NCBI RefSeq assembly: GCF_002258215.1
Contig: NZ_NEFY01000002.1
Coordinates: 124,001 to 188,000 of the forward strand
Source: Marinobacter vinifirmus
Lineage (GTDB): Bacteria > Pseudomonadota > Gammaproteobacteria > Pseudomonadales > Oleiphilaceae
Reading direction: 5' to 3'
Length of the DNA: 64,000 bases
Part shown: in pieces, positions 27,734 to 36,665 of the stretch
How positions within the stretch are numbered: position 1 is the first letter of the stretch
Layout of the letters: every line of letters begins with the position of its first letter
Program-made: the position numbers and the translations under genes
The notes under the pieces: model-generated
The model's input: only the letters and a program-made list of their open reading frames with translations
Databases searched by the model: none
What the model was told of the DNA's origin: nothing

Positions 27734-28513
27734 TCAGAAATCCTCGAGCATGAAATCGTCGTCGTCCGCGAAGGGATCTTCCGTGATCTTACCATCGTTA
27801 ATCAGGAATTCACGACGCTGCAGGAAGGCATTGCGCACAAACGTGTACTGGTCCCCGGAAATAAAGCTTTCTGCTGGAATCAGGTCTGCCCGCTTATCAA
27901 CAATCTGCAGGGTGCGCAGGTAATACCATTCCGGGCTGTCGACCGCATCCCAGGCTGACGGCAGCATAAAACTGTCCGAGGCCAGGCCGCTAAAATGCCG
28001 TGGCGTGGACGGGCCCAGCAGCGGAAGCATCAGGTAAGGGCCGGAACCTACCCCCCAGTGGCCGAGGGTCTGGCCGAAATCTTCCGGCCGCTCGGGCAGA
28101 TCCCACGCCGTGGCTACATCAAAGATACCGCCCAGGCCGAACACGGTATTGAAGGTAAAACGGCCAAATGCCACCACTGCCGATTCCCCTTTCAGCTGAA
28201 ACAGGCTGTTGGTGAAGTTGCGGATTTCGGTGAGGTTGTTGAAGAAATTGGTTACCCCGCGGTCTACGATGTCCGGGGTCACGGTCCGGTAACCACTGGC
28301 TACCGGGCGCAGGAACCAGCGGTCGATGGCATCGTTGAAGGCGTATACCTTGCGGTTCCAGTTCTCGTAGGGGTCGTCGGTATTGGCAGGCATCGCCTCG
28401 CCTTCCATGGGCGGCTCTTGCAGATTCTGGGCCTGCACGGCTGTTGCACCAAGGGCCAGTGCCATAAACAACAGCATGCCGGGCGCCCAACGCCGGATAT
28501 CAAACTCTCTCAT
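27734..28513 (-). CDS. mlaA: MlaA/VacJ phospholipid-transport protein without a lipobox
   Basis: Outer-membrane part of the Mla system that removes misplaced phospholipid from the outer leaflet. The family core is clear: DPYENWNRKVYAFNDAIDRWFLRPVASGYR, VTNFFNNLTEIRNF and PYLMLPLLGPSTPRHFSG. The N-terminus is a signal peptide (LLFMALALGATAVQA) but there is no Cys at the cleavage site, so it is read as a type I signal and the protein would not be lipidated, unlike E. coli MlaA. The last 11 residues are very acidic. Length 259. Divergent from the thioesterase gene; the other Mla genes are not in the window. Confidence 0.92.
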   Translation of the reverse strand: MREFDIRRWAPGMLLFMALALGATAVQAQNLQEPPMEGEAMPANTDDPYENWNRKVYAFNDAIDRWFLRPVASGYRTVTPDIVDRGVTNFFNNLTEIRNFTNSLFQLKGESAVVAFGRFTFNTVFGLGGIFDVATAWDLPERPEDFGQTLGHWGVGSGPYLMLPLLGPSTPRHFSGLASDSFMLPSAWDAVDSPEWYYLRTLQIVDKRADLIPAESFISGDQYTFVRNAFLQRREFLINDGKITEDPFADDDDFMLEDF

Positions 28514-28603
28514 TTTGCACTCTCGGGTTGTTTAACCTGTTTCAGTTCGTCGACAATACCGGCGCTTTATTATTCTTGTGTCACTGTTCCGGAGGAAACT
28601 CAG

Positions 28604-29011
28604 ATGTCTGTACCGGGTAATCCCGTCAGTTCCCTGTCCATGGCCCTGCGCTGGGGCGATATGGATGCATACGGCCACGCCAATAATACAGTTTACTTCC
28701 GTTTTTACGAGGAAGCCCGCATTGTCTGGCTGGCGGAACTGGGTCTGGGTAAAGCAGAAGACCCGACCGGACCGGTTATTATAAAGACCAGCGCCACCTT
28801 TCTGAAGGAACTGACGCACCCTGCCAGTGTGGTTGTTGAAACTTATGCAGACAAAGCGGGAACGACCAGCCTCGACACCTACCATCTGCTGAAAGATGCC
28901 GACACCGGCGATGTTTACGCGGAAGGCTATGCAAAGATCGTGTGGGTAGACCGGACAACCCGCAAATCCACCCCGCTGCCAGACACCCTGAAGGCCCTGG
29001 CAGCGAGGTAA
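28604..29011 (+). CDS. Acyl-CoA thioesterase of the 4HBT hotdog family
   Basis: Small cytoplasmic hotdog-fold protein predicted to cleave acyl-CoA thioesters. The family opening RWGDMDAYGHANNTVYFRFYEEARIVWL with the catalytic Asp region (GDMDAYGHANN) is visible. Length 135. The start is ATG at 28604 (MSVPGNPV) because GGAGG lies 8 nt before it; a much longer open frame upstream runs through the mlaA region and is spurious. It converges on the FabH-like synthase with only 6 nt between stops. Exact substrate unknown. Confidence 0.92.
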   Translation: MSVPGNPVSSLSMALRWGDMDAYGHANNTVYFRFYEEARIVWLAELGLGKAEDPTGPVIIKTSATFLKELTHPASVVVETYADKAGTTSLDTYHLLKDADTGDVYAEGYAKIVWVDRTTRKSTPLPDTLKALAAR

Positions 29012-29017
29012 ACCGGA

Positions 29018-30139
29018 TTAGCGGTGGCGAACCACCACGCTGCCGATGGAATAGCCGGCACCGAAGGAGCAGATCACTCCCAGGTCGCCGGCTTTCAGGT
29101 CATCCTTGTGCTTGTGGAAGGCAATGATGGAGCCGGCTGAACTGGTGTTGGCGTATTCGTCCAGAATCACCGGTGCTTCCTGCTCGGTGGCATCCCGGCC
29201 AAGAACCTTGCGGGCAATCAGCTGGTTCATGTTCAGGTTGGCCTGGTGCAGCCACATGCGATCCAGGTTGTCCGGTTCCAGATTCAGGGAAGCCAGATGA
29301 TCCTGGATAGTGGAAGCCACCAGCGGTGACACTTCCTTGAATACTTTCCGGCCCTGCTGGATAAACAGCTTGTCCGCTTTGCCCACGCCACTGTCATCCG
29401 CCCGGTTCAGGAAACCGAAGTTGTTACGGATGTTGTTGGAAAACTGGGTCTTGAGCTTGGTGCCCAGAATCTCGAAGCCCTGCCCCGGCTGGGTGTTCTC
29501 TTCACGCTCCACCAGAATGGCGGTGCAGGCGTCACCAAAGATAAAGTGACTGTCGCGATCACGGAAGTTCAGGTGGCCGGAGCAGATTTCCGGGCTGACC
29601 ACCAGCACGGCGCGGGCAGCGCCGTTTTCCACCGAGTTCACCGCTGCCTGCAAGCCGAAGGTGGCAGAACTGCAGGCCACGTTCATGTCGTAGGCGAAGC
29701 CGTTAATACCCAGGGCTTCCTGCACCTCAATAGCCACGGCGGGATAGGCGCGCTGCATGTTGGAGCATGCCACAATCACCGCGTCTACATCGGCGGCGGT
29801 TTTACCTGCCTGCTCAAGGGCTTCTTTACAGGCTGCAACTGCCATGTCGCACTGCACCGATGGTTCGTCGTTGCTGCGCTCGGGAATGTACGGTTTCATC
29901 CGCTTCGGGTCCAGGATTCCTTCCCGGTCGATCACGTGCCGGCGCTTGATGCCAGACGCCTTTTCGATAAAAGCAGATGACGAGGGTTGCAGGGCTGTCA
30001 GCTCGCCGCGGGCTATCTCTTCCGCGTGTTCGTTGTTGTACAGCTCTACATACTGGTTGAAGGCTTCGACCAGTTCGTCGTTCTCGATGATGGCGGGCGG
30101 CGTAAACAGGCCGGTTCCGCTGATGACGGCTTTAATCAC
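29018..30139 (-). CDS. 3-oxoacyl-ACP synthase III (FabH-like)
   Basis: Thiolase-fold condensing enzyme. Catalytic residues are visible: Cys156 in NVACSSATF, His in [10 protein letters not shown] (about 304) and Asn in [11 protein letters not shown] (about 334). Length 373, longer than housekeeping FabH (about 317) and like the Pseudomonas PA3286-type synthase, which feeds medium-chain acyl-CoA from beta-oxidation into fatty-acid synthesis; that activity is inferred by likeness. Its own promoter is expected in the 117-nt gap to hrpA, which holds an AT-rich stretch and an inverted repeat at 30165-30186. Confidence 0.9.
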   Translation of the reverse strand: MIKAVISGTGLFTPPAIIENDELVEAFNQYVELYNNEHAEEIARGELTALQPSSSAFIEKASGIKRRHVIDREGILDPKRMKPYIPERSNDEPSVQCDMAVAACKEALEQAGKTAADVDAVIVACSNMQRAYPAVAIEVQEALGINGFAYDMNVACSSATFGLQAAVNSVENGAARAVLVVSPEICSGHLNFRDRDSHFIFGDACTAILVEREENTQPGQGFEILGTKLKTQFSNNIRNNFGFLNRADDSGVGKADKLFIQQGRKVFKEVSPLVASTIQDHLASLNLEPDNLDRMWLHQANLNMNQLIARKVLGRDATEQEAPVILDEYANTSSAGSIIAFHKHKDDLKAGDLGVICSFGAGYSIGSVVVRHR

Positions 30140-30164
30140 AATAACCCCACGTCATGGTTATAAA

Positions 30165-30186
30165 ACAGTTTTGGACAATTAACTGT
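30165..30186. repeat. Inverted repeat upstream of the FabH-like gene
   Basis: Arms ACAGTT and AACTGT separated by 10 nt, 26 nt before the start of the FabH-like gene, next to a -10-like TATAAC on the minus strand (30157-30162). It could be an operator for a fatty-acid regulator; no known box was matched. Confidence 0.35.
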
Positions 30187-30256
30187 CAGAAATACTAACA
30201 CAGTCCGCCGGATTTGCCCGCTGGACTCTCATCCACGGGCGCCAGGCTGGTGCAAT

Positions 30257-33200
30257 TTATATCCGGGTGTTTTCCCACTGCTTATCCAGCCGCTTGACCG
30301 ACACCGTCATGGCGGTGCCCAGTTGCTGGGCGAAGAAGGAGACCCGGTACTCTTCGAGCATCCACCGGTACAATTCCAGTTCCGGGTCACGAACGCCCTG
30401 GCGTTTCTGCTGTTCCTGCCTGGTGGCATAACGGGCCCAGAGCGGCTCGATGGTGTGCAGAAACTCCCGCTCCCGACCCATTTCCCGGGGCATTTTCTCC
30501 AGCCGTATCAAAGCCGCCTCGAAATACACCCCGAACCGATCCAGCCACGTTGCCGGCGTAGCCACCAGGAAACCGGGATACACCAGGTGCTGCAACTGGA
30601 ATTTCAGGTCTGCCATGCTGTTGGCGAGGGCCAGGTTAATCTTGCCTTTGAGTTGCTTTGCCACCTTCTGGTAGCCGCTCATGGCCTGGAACAGTCGCTC
30701 ATCAGCCGCTTCCAGGGCTGGAATGAAATCGCCCCGGTGCTGCTCGTAAACCCGGTTAAAGGCGTCTTCATCCCTGGGCAGGTCGCCGGCCAGAAAGTGC
30801 TGCATCACCGCAGACAACAGCAGGTCATCCAGCAGTGCCTTCGCCTGCCCGACCGGGGCAAACATCAGTGCCGACTGCTTGAACCGGGGCAGCTTGCGCT
30901 CCAGGTCTAACAGGGTGTTTCCGAAACGATTGATGATCAGGCGGGCGATACCACGGCGGGTAGTGTCACCGGCGGTCAGCCGGTCCAGGCAGCGGATTTC
31001 CCGAACCTGTTTGCCCAGGTCTTCCAGGGCCGGGTACACGGTTACCTGCATGCCGCCCTTTTCGGTGTGGACCTGCTCCGGCAGGCTACCAAACTGCCAG
31101 TCCGGGTATTCCTTTACCTTATGTTCGCCAGTGCTTTCGCTGGTAGCCGACGCCAGCGCTTTGGTTGCCCTGCCCTCCAGCTTCGCCTGCAGCTCGTCGG
31201 TGTCCCGGCTTTCGGCAATGGTTTTATCCTTGTTGCCGGTTACCCGAAGGTTCATCCGCAGGTGTCTGGGTAATTCGTCTTCCGGCCAGGCCTGGGGGTC
31301 AATCTGCACACCGGTCATCCGGCGCAGCTGCTCGCCCAGCTTCAGGGCCAGCGGCTCGTTACCCGGCTGCATGTTGGCGAGCGCGGCATCGACAAAATCA
31401 GGCACCGGCACAAAGTTCCGGCGCAGGGATTTGGGCAAGCCTTTAACCAGTGCGATGCATTTCTCTCGCAAAAGCCCTGGCACCAGCCACTCCAGCCGGC
31501 GGGAAGGAATCTGCTTCAGGGCCATCAGGGGCACTTTCAGGGTCACCCCGTCACGCTCGCTGGTGGGTTCGAATTCATAGCTCAGGGGGTATTTCACCCC
31601 TTCCCACTCCAGGTAGTCGGGATACTGCTCCGCCGCGCCCTGGTCCAGCGGGCGTTGCAGCACATCGGCTTCGGTCAGTTCCAGCTTTTTCAGTTCTTCT
31701 GCCGACAGGCCTTTCCACCAGCTTTCAAAATGCCGGCCACTGACGATTTCCGCGGGCAGGCGCTCGTCGTAGAAGGCCACCAGCACTTCGTCGTCTACCA
31801 GCAGGTCCCGGCGGCGGGTTTTCTTTTCCAGGTTCTCGACGGTGTCGAGCATTTCCCGGTTGCGGGCAATGAAGGGGGCTTTGGACTGATAATCGCCCTC
31901 CACCAGCGCCCGGCGGATAAACAGGTTACGGCACTCTTCCGGGTCGACCTTGGCGTAGGGTATACGGCGCTTGGGCACCACATCCAGGCCGTAGAGGGTG
32001 ACCTTTTCATACCCCATGACCTGGGCTCGCTTCTGTTCCCAGTGGGGCTCGAAATAGTGGTGCTTCACAATATGACCAGCCAGCGGTTCTACCCACTCCG
32101 GCTGTATGCCCGCCACCATGCGGGCGAACACCTTGCTGGTTTCGACAATTTCTGCCGCCACGATCCACTTGGGGCCGGACTTGGCCACTTTCGAACCGGG
32201 GAAGATCATCACCTTGCGGTTACGGGTGGCCAGGTATTCACGCTTTTCGACTTTCACTGCAATCTGGCCCAGCAACCCGGCCAGGATAGCCTTGTGGATC
32301 CGGTCGTAGTTGGCGGGGTCCCGGTTCATGCTGAGCTTTTGCTCGCGGCAAATCAGGGTCAGCTGGCGATGGATATCGCGCCACTCCCGCATGCGCATCC
32401 AGCTCAGGAAGGTCTTCTGGCACAGCTTTTTGAGCTGGTTCTGGGACAATTCCTGGCGCTGTTCCTCGAACCAGTTCCAGATATTCAGCAAGGTGGCAAA
32501 GTCGGATTCTTTGTCGTTGAACGGAGCGTGGGCCTGGTCTGCCGCCTGTTGCTTGTCCTGGGGTCGCTCCCTCGGGTCCTGGATGCTGAGGCCGGCAATC
32601 ACAATCAGCACTTCGGCCAGGCTGCCGTGGTCTGCCGCGGTGACCAGCATCCGGGCCAGGCGCGGGTCCAGCGGCAGGCGCGCCATGGTACGGCCGAGTT
32701 TGGTAACACGGCGCTTGTCGTCAACCGCGCTCAGCTCTTCCAGCAGTTTGTAGCCATCGTTCACCTGCCGGCGATCGGGTGCTTCCAGAAACGGGAAATG
32801 GCGAATCTCGCCCAGCCCGGAGGTGGCCATCTGCAGAATAACGGACGCCAGGTTGGTACGCAGAATCTCCGGATCGGTGAACTCCGGGCGATTCAGAAAA
32901 TCGGTTTCATCGTACAGGCGAAAACAGATACCCGGTGCCACCCGGCCGCAGCGCCCTGCCCGCTGGTTGGCACTGGCCTGGGAGATGGGTTCGATGGGCA
33001 GGCGCTGGATCTTTGAACGCACGCTGTAACGGCTGATGCGGGCAACGCCGGTGTCGATCACATAGCGGATGCCAGGCACCGTCAGGGAGGTTTCCGCCAC
33101 GTTGGTAGAGAGCACAATGCGCCGGCCCTTGTGGGCCTGGAAAACGCGGTTCTGTTCCTGGTTACTGAGCCGGGAATACAGCGGCAGCACTTCGGTGTGC

Positions 33201-34189
33201 CGCAGCTCGGCATGGCGCAGCACCTTGCTCAGGGCCCGGATTTCCCGCTCGCCGGGCAGGAACACCAGCACATCCCCCGGAGGCTGTTTTTCCGTGCGCT
33301 CGTGCTGTTCGATTTCTTCGAGGGCCGAGAGCACCCCATCGGTCCAGCCCTGATCCCGGTCGTCTTCATCGCCCGCCAGCGGGCGGTAGCGAACATCCAC
33401 CGGATAGGTACGGCCGCTGACTTCAATCACCGGAGCCTTGTCAAAGAACTCGCTGAAGCGCTCTACCTCAATGGTGGCGGAGGTGATGATGATTTTCAGG
33501 TCCGGACGCTTGGGCAGCAACTGGCGCAGGTAGCCCAGCAGGAAGTCGATATTCAGGCTGCGCTCGTGGGCTTCATCGATAATCAGGGTGTCGTACTTGT
33601 CGAGAAAGCGGTCGTGCTGGATTTCTGCCAGCAGGATACCGTCTGTCATCACCTTGATCCGGGACGACTCGGAGGTGTTATCGGTGAAACGCACCTGGTA
33701 ACCCACCTGCTGCCCGACCTGCTCGCCCAGCTCCTCCGCAATCCGGGCCGACACACTGCGTGCGGCAATCCGCCGGGGCTGGGTATGGCCCACCAGCCCG
33801 CGGATGCCCCGGCCCAGGTTCAGGCAGATTTTCGGAATCTGGGTGGTTTTACCGGAGCCGGTTTCGCCGGCGATGATGACCACCTGGTTTTGCTCGATGG
33901 CCCGGCTGATGTCCTCTACCCGGGCACTGACCGGCAGGCTGTCCGGAAAACTGGCTGGCTTGTGCAGGGCTTGTCGCTTCCGCACCTTGTCCAGCCCCTG
34001 ATCCAGCCAGCGTGCCATTTTCTCCAGATCCTTCTGCCCGGGCTTGCCCTTGCTCCGGCTGACCTGACGAATAATGCGCGCCGCCTCCTGCTGGTTACAG
34101 GCGTCCAGCTGGCTCATAAAGGCCTTCACAGCTGCTTGCGGGTCAGCAGTGATGGTATCGGGTGCGTTACTACGGGTCGGTTCTGTCAT
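30257..34189 (-). CDS. hrpA: ATP-dependent RNA helicase HrpA
   Basis: DEAH-box helicase of the DHX family; in E. coli it rescues stalled ribosomes. Seen: Walker A GETGSGKT (residues 108-115), DEAH (205-208), SATIEVERF, QRAGRCGRVAPG, and the C-terminal DUF3418 region that marks HrpA. With the ATG at 34189 (MTEPTRSNAPD) the length is 1310 residues (E. coli about 1300). The frame is open for 27 more codons upstream but without family sequence. It is the only gene on its transcript; fadD lies upstream on the same strand behind a terminator. Confidence 0.95.
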   Translation of the reverse strand: MTEPTRSNAPDTITADPQAAVKAFMSQLDACNQQEAARIIRQVSRSKGKPGQKDLEKMARWLDQGLDKVRKRQALHKPASFPDSLPVSARVEDISRAIEQNQVVIIAGETGSGKTTQIPKICLNLGRGIRGLVGHTQPRRIAARSVSARIAEELGEQVGQQVGYQVRFTDNTSESSRIKVMTDGILLAEIQHDRFLDKYDTLIIDEAHERSLNIDFLLGYLRQLLPKRPDLKIIITSATIEVERFSEFFDKAPVIEVSGRTYPVDVRYRPLAGDEDDRDQGWTDGVLSALEEIEQHERTEKQPPGDVLVFLPGEREIRALSKVLRHAELRHTEVLPLYSRLSNQEQNRVFQAHKGRRIVLSTNVAETSLTVPGIRYVIDTGVARISRYSVRSKIQRLPIEPISQASANQRAGRCGRVAPGICFRLYDETDFLNRPEFTDPEILRTNLASVILQMATSGLGEIRHFPFLEAPDRRQVNDGYKLLEELSAVDDKRRVTKLGRTMARLPLDPRLARMLVTAADHGSLAEVLIVIAGLSIQDPRERPQDKQQAADQAHAPFNDKESDFATLLNIWNWFEEQRQELSQNQLKKLCQKTFLSWMRMREWRDIHRQLTLICREQKLSMNRDPANYDRIHKAILAGLLGQIAVKVEKREYLATRNRKVMIFPGSKVAKSGPKWIVAAEIVETSKVFARMVAGIQPEWVEPLAGHIVKHHYFEPHWEQKRAQVMGYEKVTLYGLDVVPKRRIPYAKVDPEECRNLFIRRALVEGDYQSKAPFIARNREMLDTVENLEKKTRRRDLLVDDEVLVAFYDERLPAEIVSGRHFESWWKGLSAEELKKLELTEADVLQRPLDQGAAEQYPDYLEWEGVKYPLSYEFEPTSERDGVTLKVPLMALKQIPSRRLEWLVPGLLREKCIALVKGLPKSLRRNFVPVPDFVDAALANMQPGNEPLALKLGEQLRRMTGVQIDPQAWPEDELPRHLRMNLRVTGNKDKTIAESRDTDELQAKLEGRATKALASATSESTGEHKVKEYPDWQFGSLPEQVHTEKGGMQVTVYPALEDLGKQVREIRCLDRLTAGDTTRRGIARLIINRFGNTLLDLERKLPRFKQSALMFAPVGQAKALLDDLLLSAVMQHFLAGDLPRDEDAFNRVYEQHRGDFIPALEAADERLFQAMSGYQKVAKQLKGKINLALANSMADLKFQLQHLVYPGFLVATPATWLDRFGVYFEAALIRLEKMPREMGREREFLHTIEPLWARYATRQEQQKRQGVRDPELELYRWMLEEYRVSFFAQQLGTAMTVSVKRLDKQWENTRI

Positions 34190-34263
34190 TGCTCGGTTTA
34201 CGGGCTCTTGCTGGGGGCTGGATCTGTTCAGGCGCCACAGTCTAACGGGAAATCGCCCCAGCA

Positions 34264-34294
34264 GAAACACAAAGACCCCGCCGAAGCAGGGTCT
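34264..34294 (-). terminator. Intrinsic terminator of fadD
   Basis: Minus-strand stem AGACCC / GGGTCT with a 10-nt loop followed by TTGTGTTT. Just before it (34299-34314) is a perfect 16-nt palindrome of arms GCTCTCCC / GGGAGAGC. Both lie between the fadD stop and the hrpA start, so they should separate the two genes. Confidence 0.75.
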
Positions 34295-34329
34295 CTGGGC
34301 TCTCCCGGGAGAGCAGGCAACACCAGGAA

Positions 34330-36003
34330 TCAGGCGTTGGCTTCATCCCGCAGTTCGCGGCGCAGGATCTTGCCCACGTTACTCTTGGGCAGTTCGTCGC
34401 GGAATTCAAAGTGCTTGGGCACCTTGTACGCGGTCAGGCGCTCGCGGCAGAATTCCTTGATCTCGTTGGCGGTAACGCCTTCCTTGGTGGGCACCACGTA
34501 AACCTTCACGGCTTCGCCGCTCTTGGCATCCGGGATACCAACCGCAGCACACTCCACCACTTTCGGATGGCTGGTTACCACGTCTTCGATTTCGTTCGGG
34601 AACACGTTGAAGCCAGACACGATAATCATGTCTTTTTTACGGTCGACGATACGGATGTAGCCGTCTTCCTGGATCAGCGCGATGTCGCCGGTTTTCAGGT
34701 AACCGTCTTCAGTGAAGGACTTCTGGGTGTCGTCCGGGCGCTGCCAGTAACCACGCATTACCTGCGGGCCTTTCACGCACAGCTCACCAGGTTCGCCAAC
34801 CGGGGTTTCATTGCCGTCGTCATCAATGGTCTTGATCACGGTAGACGGAATCGGCAGGCCGATGGTGCCAATCTGGATGGCGCTGCGGGGGTTGAAGGTA
34901 ACCACCGGGGAGGTTTCGGTCATGCCGTAACCTTCGCTGATTTCACAACCGGTCACCCGCTCCCACATCTTGGCCGTGTCGCTGGTCAGGGCCATACCAC
35001 CGGAGGCGGTCAGCTTCAGGCCGGAGAAGTCCAGGTCCTGGAATTCTTCGTTGTTGCACAGGGCGACAAACAGGGTGTTCAGGCCGATAAAGGCAGAGAA
35101 CTTCTGCTTCTGAAGCTCCTTCACAAAGCCTGGGATATCACGGGGGTTCGGGATCAGGATGTTGTGGGCACCGGCTTCCATCATGATGCCGCAGTTCAGG
35201 GTGAAGGAATAAATGTGGTACAGGGGCAGCGGTGCGATCACCACTTCCTTGCCTTCTTCAATCTGGTCTTCCAGCATCGGGCGAACCTGGGTCAGGTTAG
35301 CCACCAGGTTGGCGTGGGTCAGCATGGCACCCTTGGCTACGCCGGTTGTACCGCCGGTATACTGCAGTGCAGCCAGGTCATCCAGCTTGATGTCGACCGG
35401 GGTGAACTTCTCGCGAGCACCGGCGCTGAGTACGGCTGGCAGCTTGTGGGCACCGGGGATGTTGAACGGCGGTACCATTTTCTTCAGGTACTTAACCGCA
35501 GCGTTCATCAGGGTGCGCTTGAGCGGTGAATGCATGTCGGCCACTTCGGTAATGATGACATGCTCGATACCGGTATGAGGCAGCACCTTCTCCGCGTTCT
35601 CGGCCATGTTGGCCAGTACCACCAGGGCCTTGGCGCCGGAGTCGTTGAACTGGTGCTCCATTTCACGAGTGGTATACAGCGGGTTGGTGTTCACCACGAT
35701 CATGCCCGCACGCATGGCACCGAAAACCACAACCGGGTACTGGGAAACGTTGGGCATCTGTACCGCGATGCGGTCGCCGGGTTTCAGGTCGGTTTTGTTC
35801 TGAAGCCACGCAGCAAAGTTGCGGCTCTGGGTATCAAGATCCTTGTAGGTCAGCGTGGCGCCGACTGCGGAGAATGCCGGGCGGTCACCGTATTTCTTAA
35901 CGGCCTGCTCGAAGACATCCACCATGTTCTTGTATTTCTTAAGGTCTACCTCCCGGGGAATGCCGGCGGGGTATTTGTCTTGATAGAACTGCTCGAAATC
36001 CAT
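34330..36003 (-). CDS. fadD: Long-chain fatty acid-CoA ligase
   Basis: Activates fatty acids to acyl-CoA with ATP at the inner face of the membrane. ANL-superfamily motifs: YTGGTTGVAKGAML (P-loop, residues about 213-226), GYGMTETSP, YLKTGDIALIQEDGYIRIVDRKKDMIIVSG, and the Lys near the end in LPKSNVGKILRRELR. The second ATG (36003, MDFEQFYQDKYP) is chosen because GGAG stands 6 nt before it; the ATG at 36009 would touch the site. Length 557. MaoC lies divergently upstream across a palindrome. Confidence 0.95.
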   Translation of the reverse strand: MDFEQFYQDKYPAGIPREVDLKKYKNMVDVFEQAVKKYGDRPAFSAVGATLTYKDLDTQSRNFAAWLQNKTDLKPGDRIAVQMPNVSQYPVVVFGAMRAGMIVVNTNPLYTTREMEHQFNDSGAKALVVLANMAENAEKVLPHTGIEHVIITEVADMHSPLKRTLMNAAVKYLKKMVPPFNIPGAHKLPAVLSAGAREKFTPVDIKLDDLAALQYTGGTTGVAKGAMLTHANLVANLTQVRPMLEDQIEEGKEVVIAPLPLYHIYSFTLNCGIMMEAGAHNILIPNPRDIPGFVKELQKQKFSAFIGLNTLFVALCNNEEFQDLDFSGLKLTASGGMALTSDTAKMWERVTGCEISEGYGMTETSPVVTFNPRSAIQIGTIGLPIPSTVIKTIDDDGNETPVGEPGELCVKGPQVMRGYWQRPDDTQKSFTEDGYLKTGDIALIQEDGYIRIVDRKKDMIIVSGFNVFPNEIEDVVTSHPKVVECAAVGIPDAKSGEAVKVYVVPTKEGVTANEIKEFCRERLTAYKVPKHFEFRDELPKSNVGKILRRELRDEANA

Positions 36004-36030
36004 CACCATCTCCTGTCTGAACGGCGCGAA

Positions 36031-36046
36031 TTGATTAAAAAATCAA
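36031..36046. repeat. Palindrome between fadD and the MaoC gene
   Basis: Perfect repeat TTGATT-AAAA-AATCAA, 28 nt upstream of the fadD start, in the divergent intergenic region. Its place suits an operator for a fatty-acid-responsive regulator, but it does not match a FadR or PsrA consensus that I recognise. Confidence 0.45.
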
Positions 36047-36168
36047 CCCTACAAAAGTATCAGCCTCAAAAAGTGGTGGAGAGAATAGCAGTTTTGTTAA
36101 CGATGAGGTAGGTTTCAGGACAACGAAAGCACTCCCCTTGCTGGAAACACCAATCACCGGAGCCTGTG

Positions 36169-36654
36169 ATGAGCGACACCCTCGATACCCTGGAAAATAT
36201 CACCTACAGCGAGCTGAATGAAGGCGATTCTGCCACCTTCACCCGGACCCTGACCGAAGACGAACTGGTGCTGTTTGCGGCCGTGTCCGGAGACGTTAAC
36301 CCGGTGCACCTGGACTCGGAATTTGCCGCCGAATCCATGTTCAAGGAACGCATTGCCCATGGCATGTGGAGTGGCTCGCTGATTTCTGCCGCACTGGCGA
36401 CCGTGATGCCGGGCCCGGGCACGATCTACCTGGAACAAAGCCTGGCATTCAAGCGGCCGGTGAAGCTGGACGATACCCTGACCGTCACCCTCACGGTGCT
36501 GGCCAAGGAACCGAAGAACCGGGTGGTGTTCGGTTGCGATGTGCGCAACCAGAACGACCAGCAAGTGGTAAGCGGCGAAGCCAAGGTGATCGCCCCTACC
36601 GAGAAAATCTCCCTGCAGAAACCCCGCCTTCCGAAGATTACCATCGAAGGCTGA
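36169..36654 (+). CDS. MaoC-like (R)-specific enoyl-CoA hydratase
   Basis: Hotdog-fold hydratase adding water to trans-2-enoyl-CoA. The hydratase-2 motif is intact: FAAVSGDVNPVHLDSEFA with the catalytic Asp/His, then ERIAHGMWSGSLIS. Length 161. Start ATG at 36169; GGAG stands 6 nt before it. Its place, divergent from fadD, suggests a link of fatty-acid oxidation to polyhydroxyalkanoate or lipid synthesis (inference). It converges on the glt-like operon with an 11-nt gap. Confidence 0.93.
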   Translation: MSDTLDTLENITYSELNEGDSATFTRTLTEDELVLFAAVSGDVNPVHLDSEFAAESMFKERIAHGMWSGSLISAALATVMPGPGTIYLEQSLAFKRPVKLDDTLTVTLTVLAKEPKNRVVFGCDVRNQNDQQVVSGEAKVIAPTEKISLQKPRLPKITIEG

Positions 36655-36665
36655 ACCGGCGCTGA

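Noticed and set aside
25050..27923. 957-codon plus-strand open frame across gspA and the patatin gene
   Set aside because: It spans two genes on the other strand and their boundary; composition is typical of GC-rich antisense.
32310..33029. Plus-strand open frames inside hrpA
   Set aside because: These are antisense to conserved helicase motifs.
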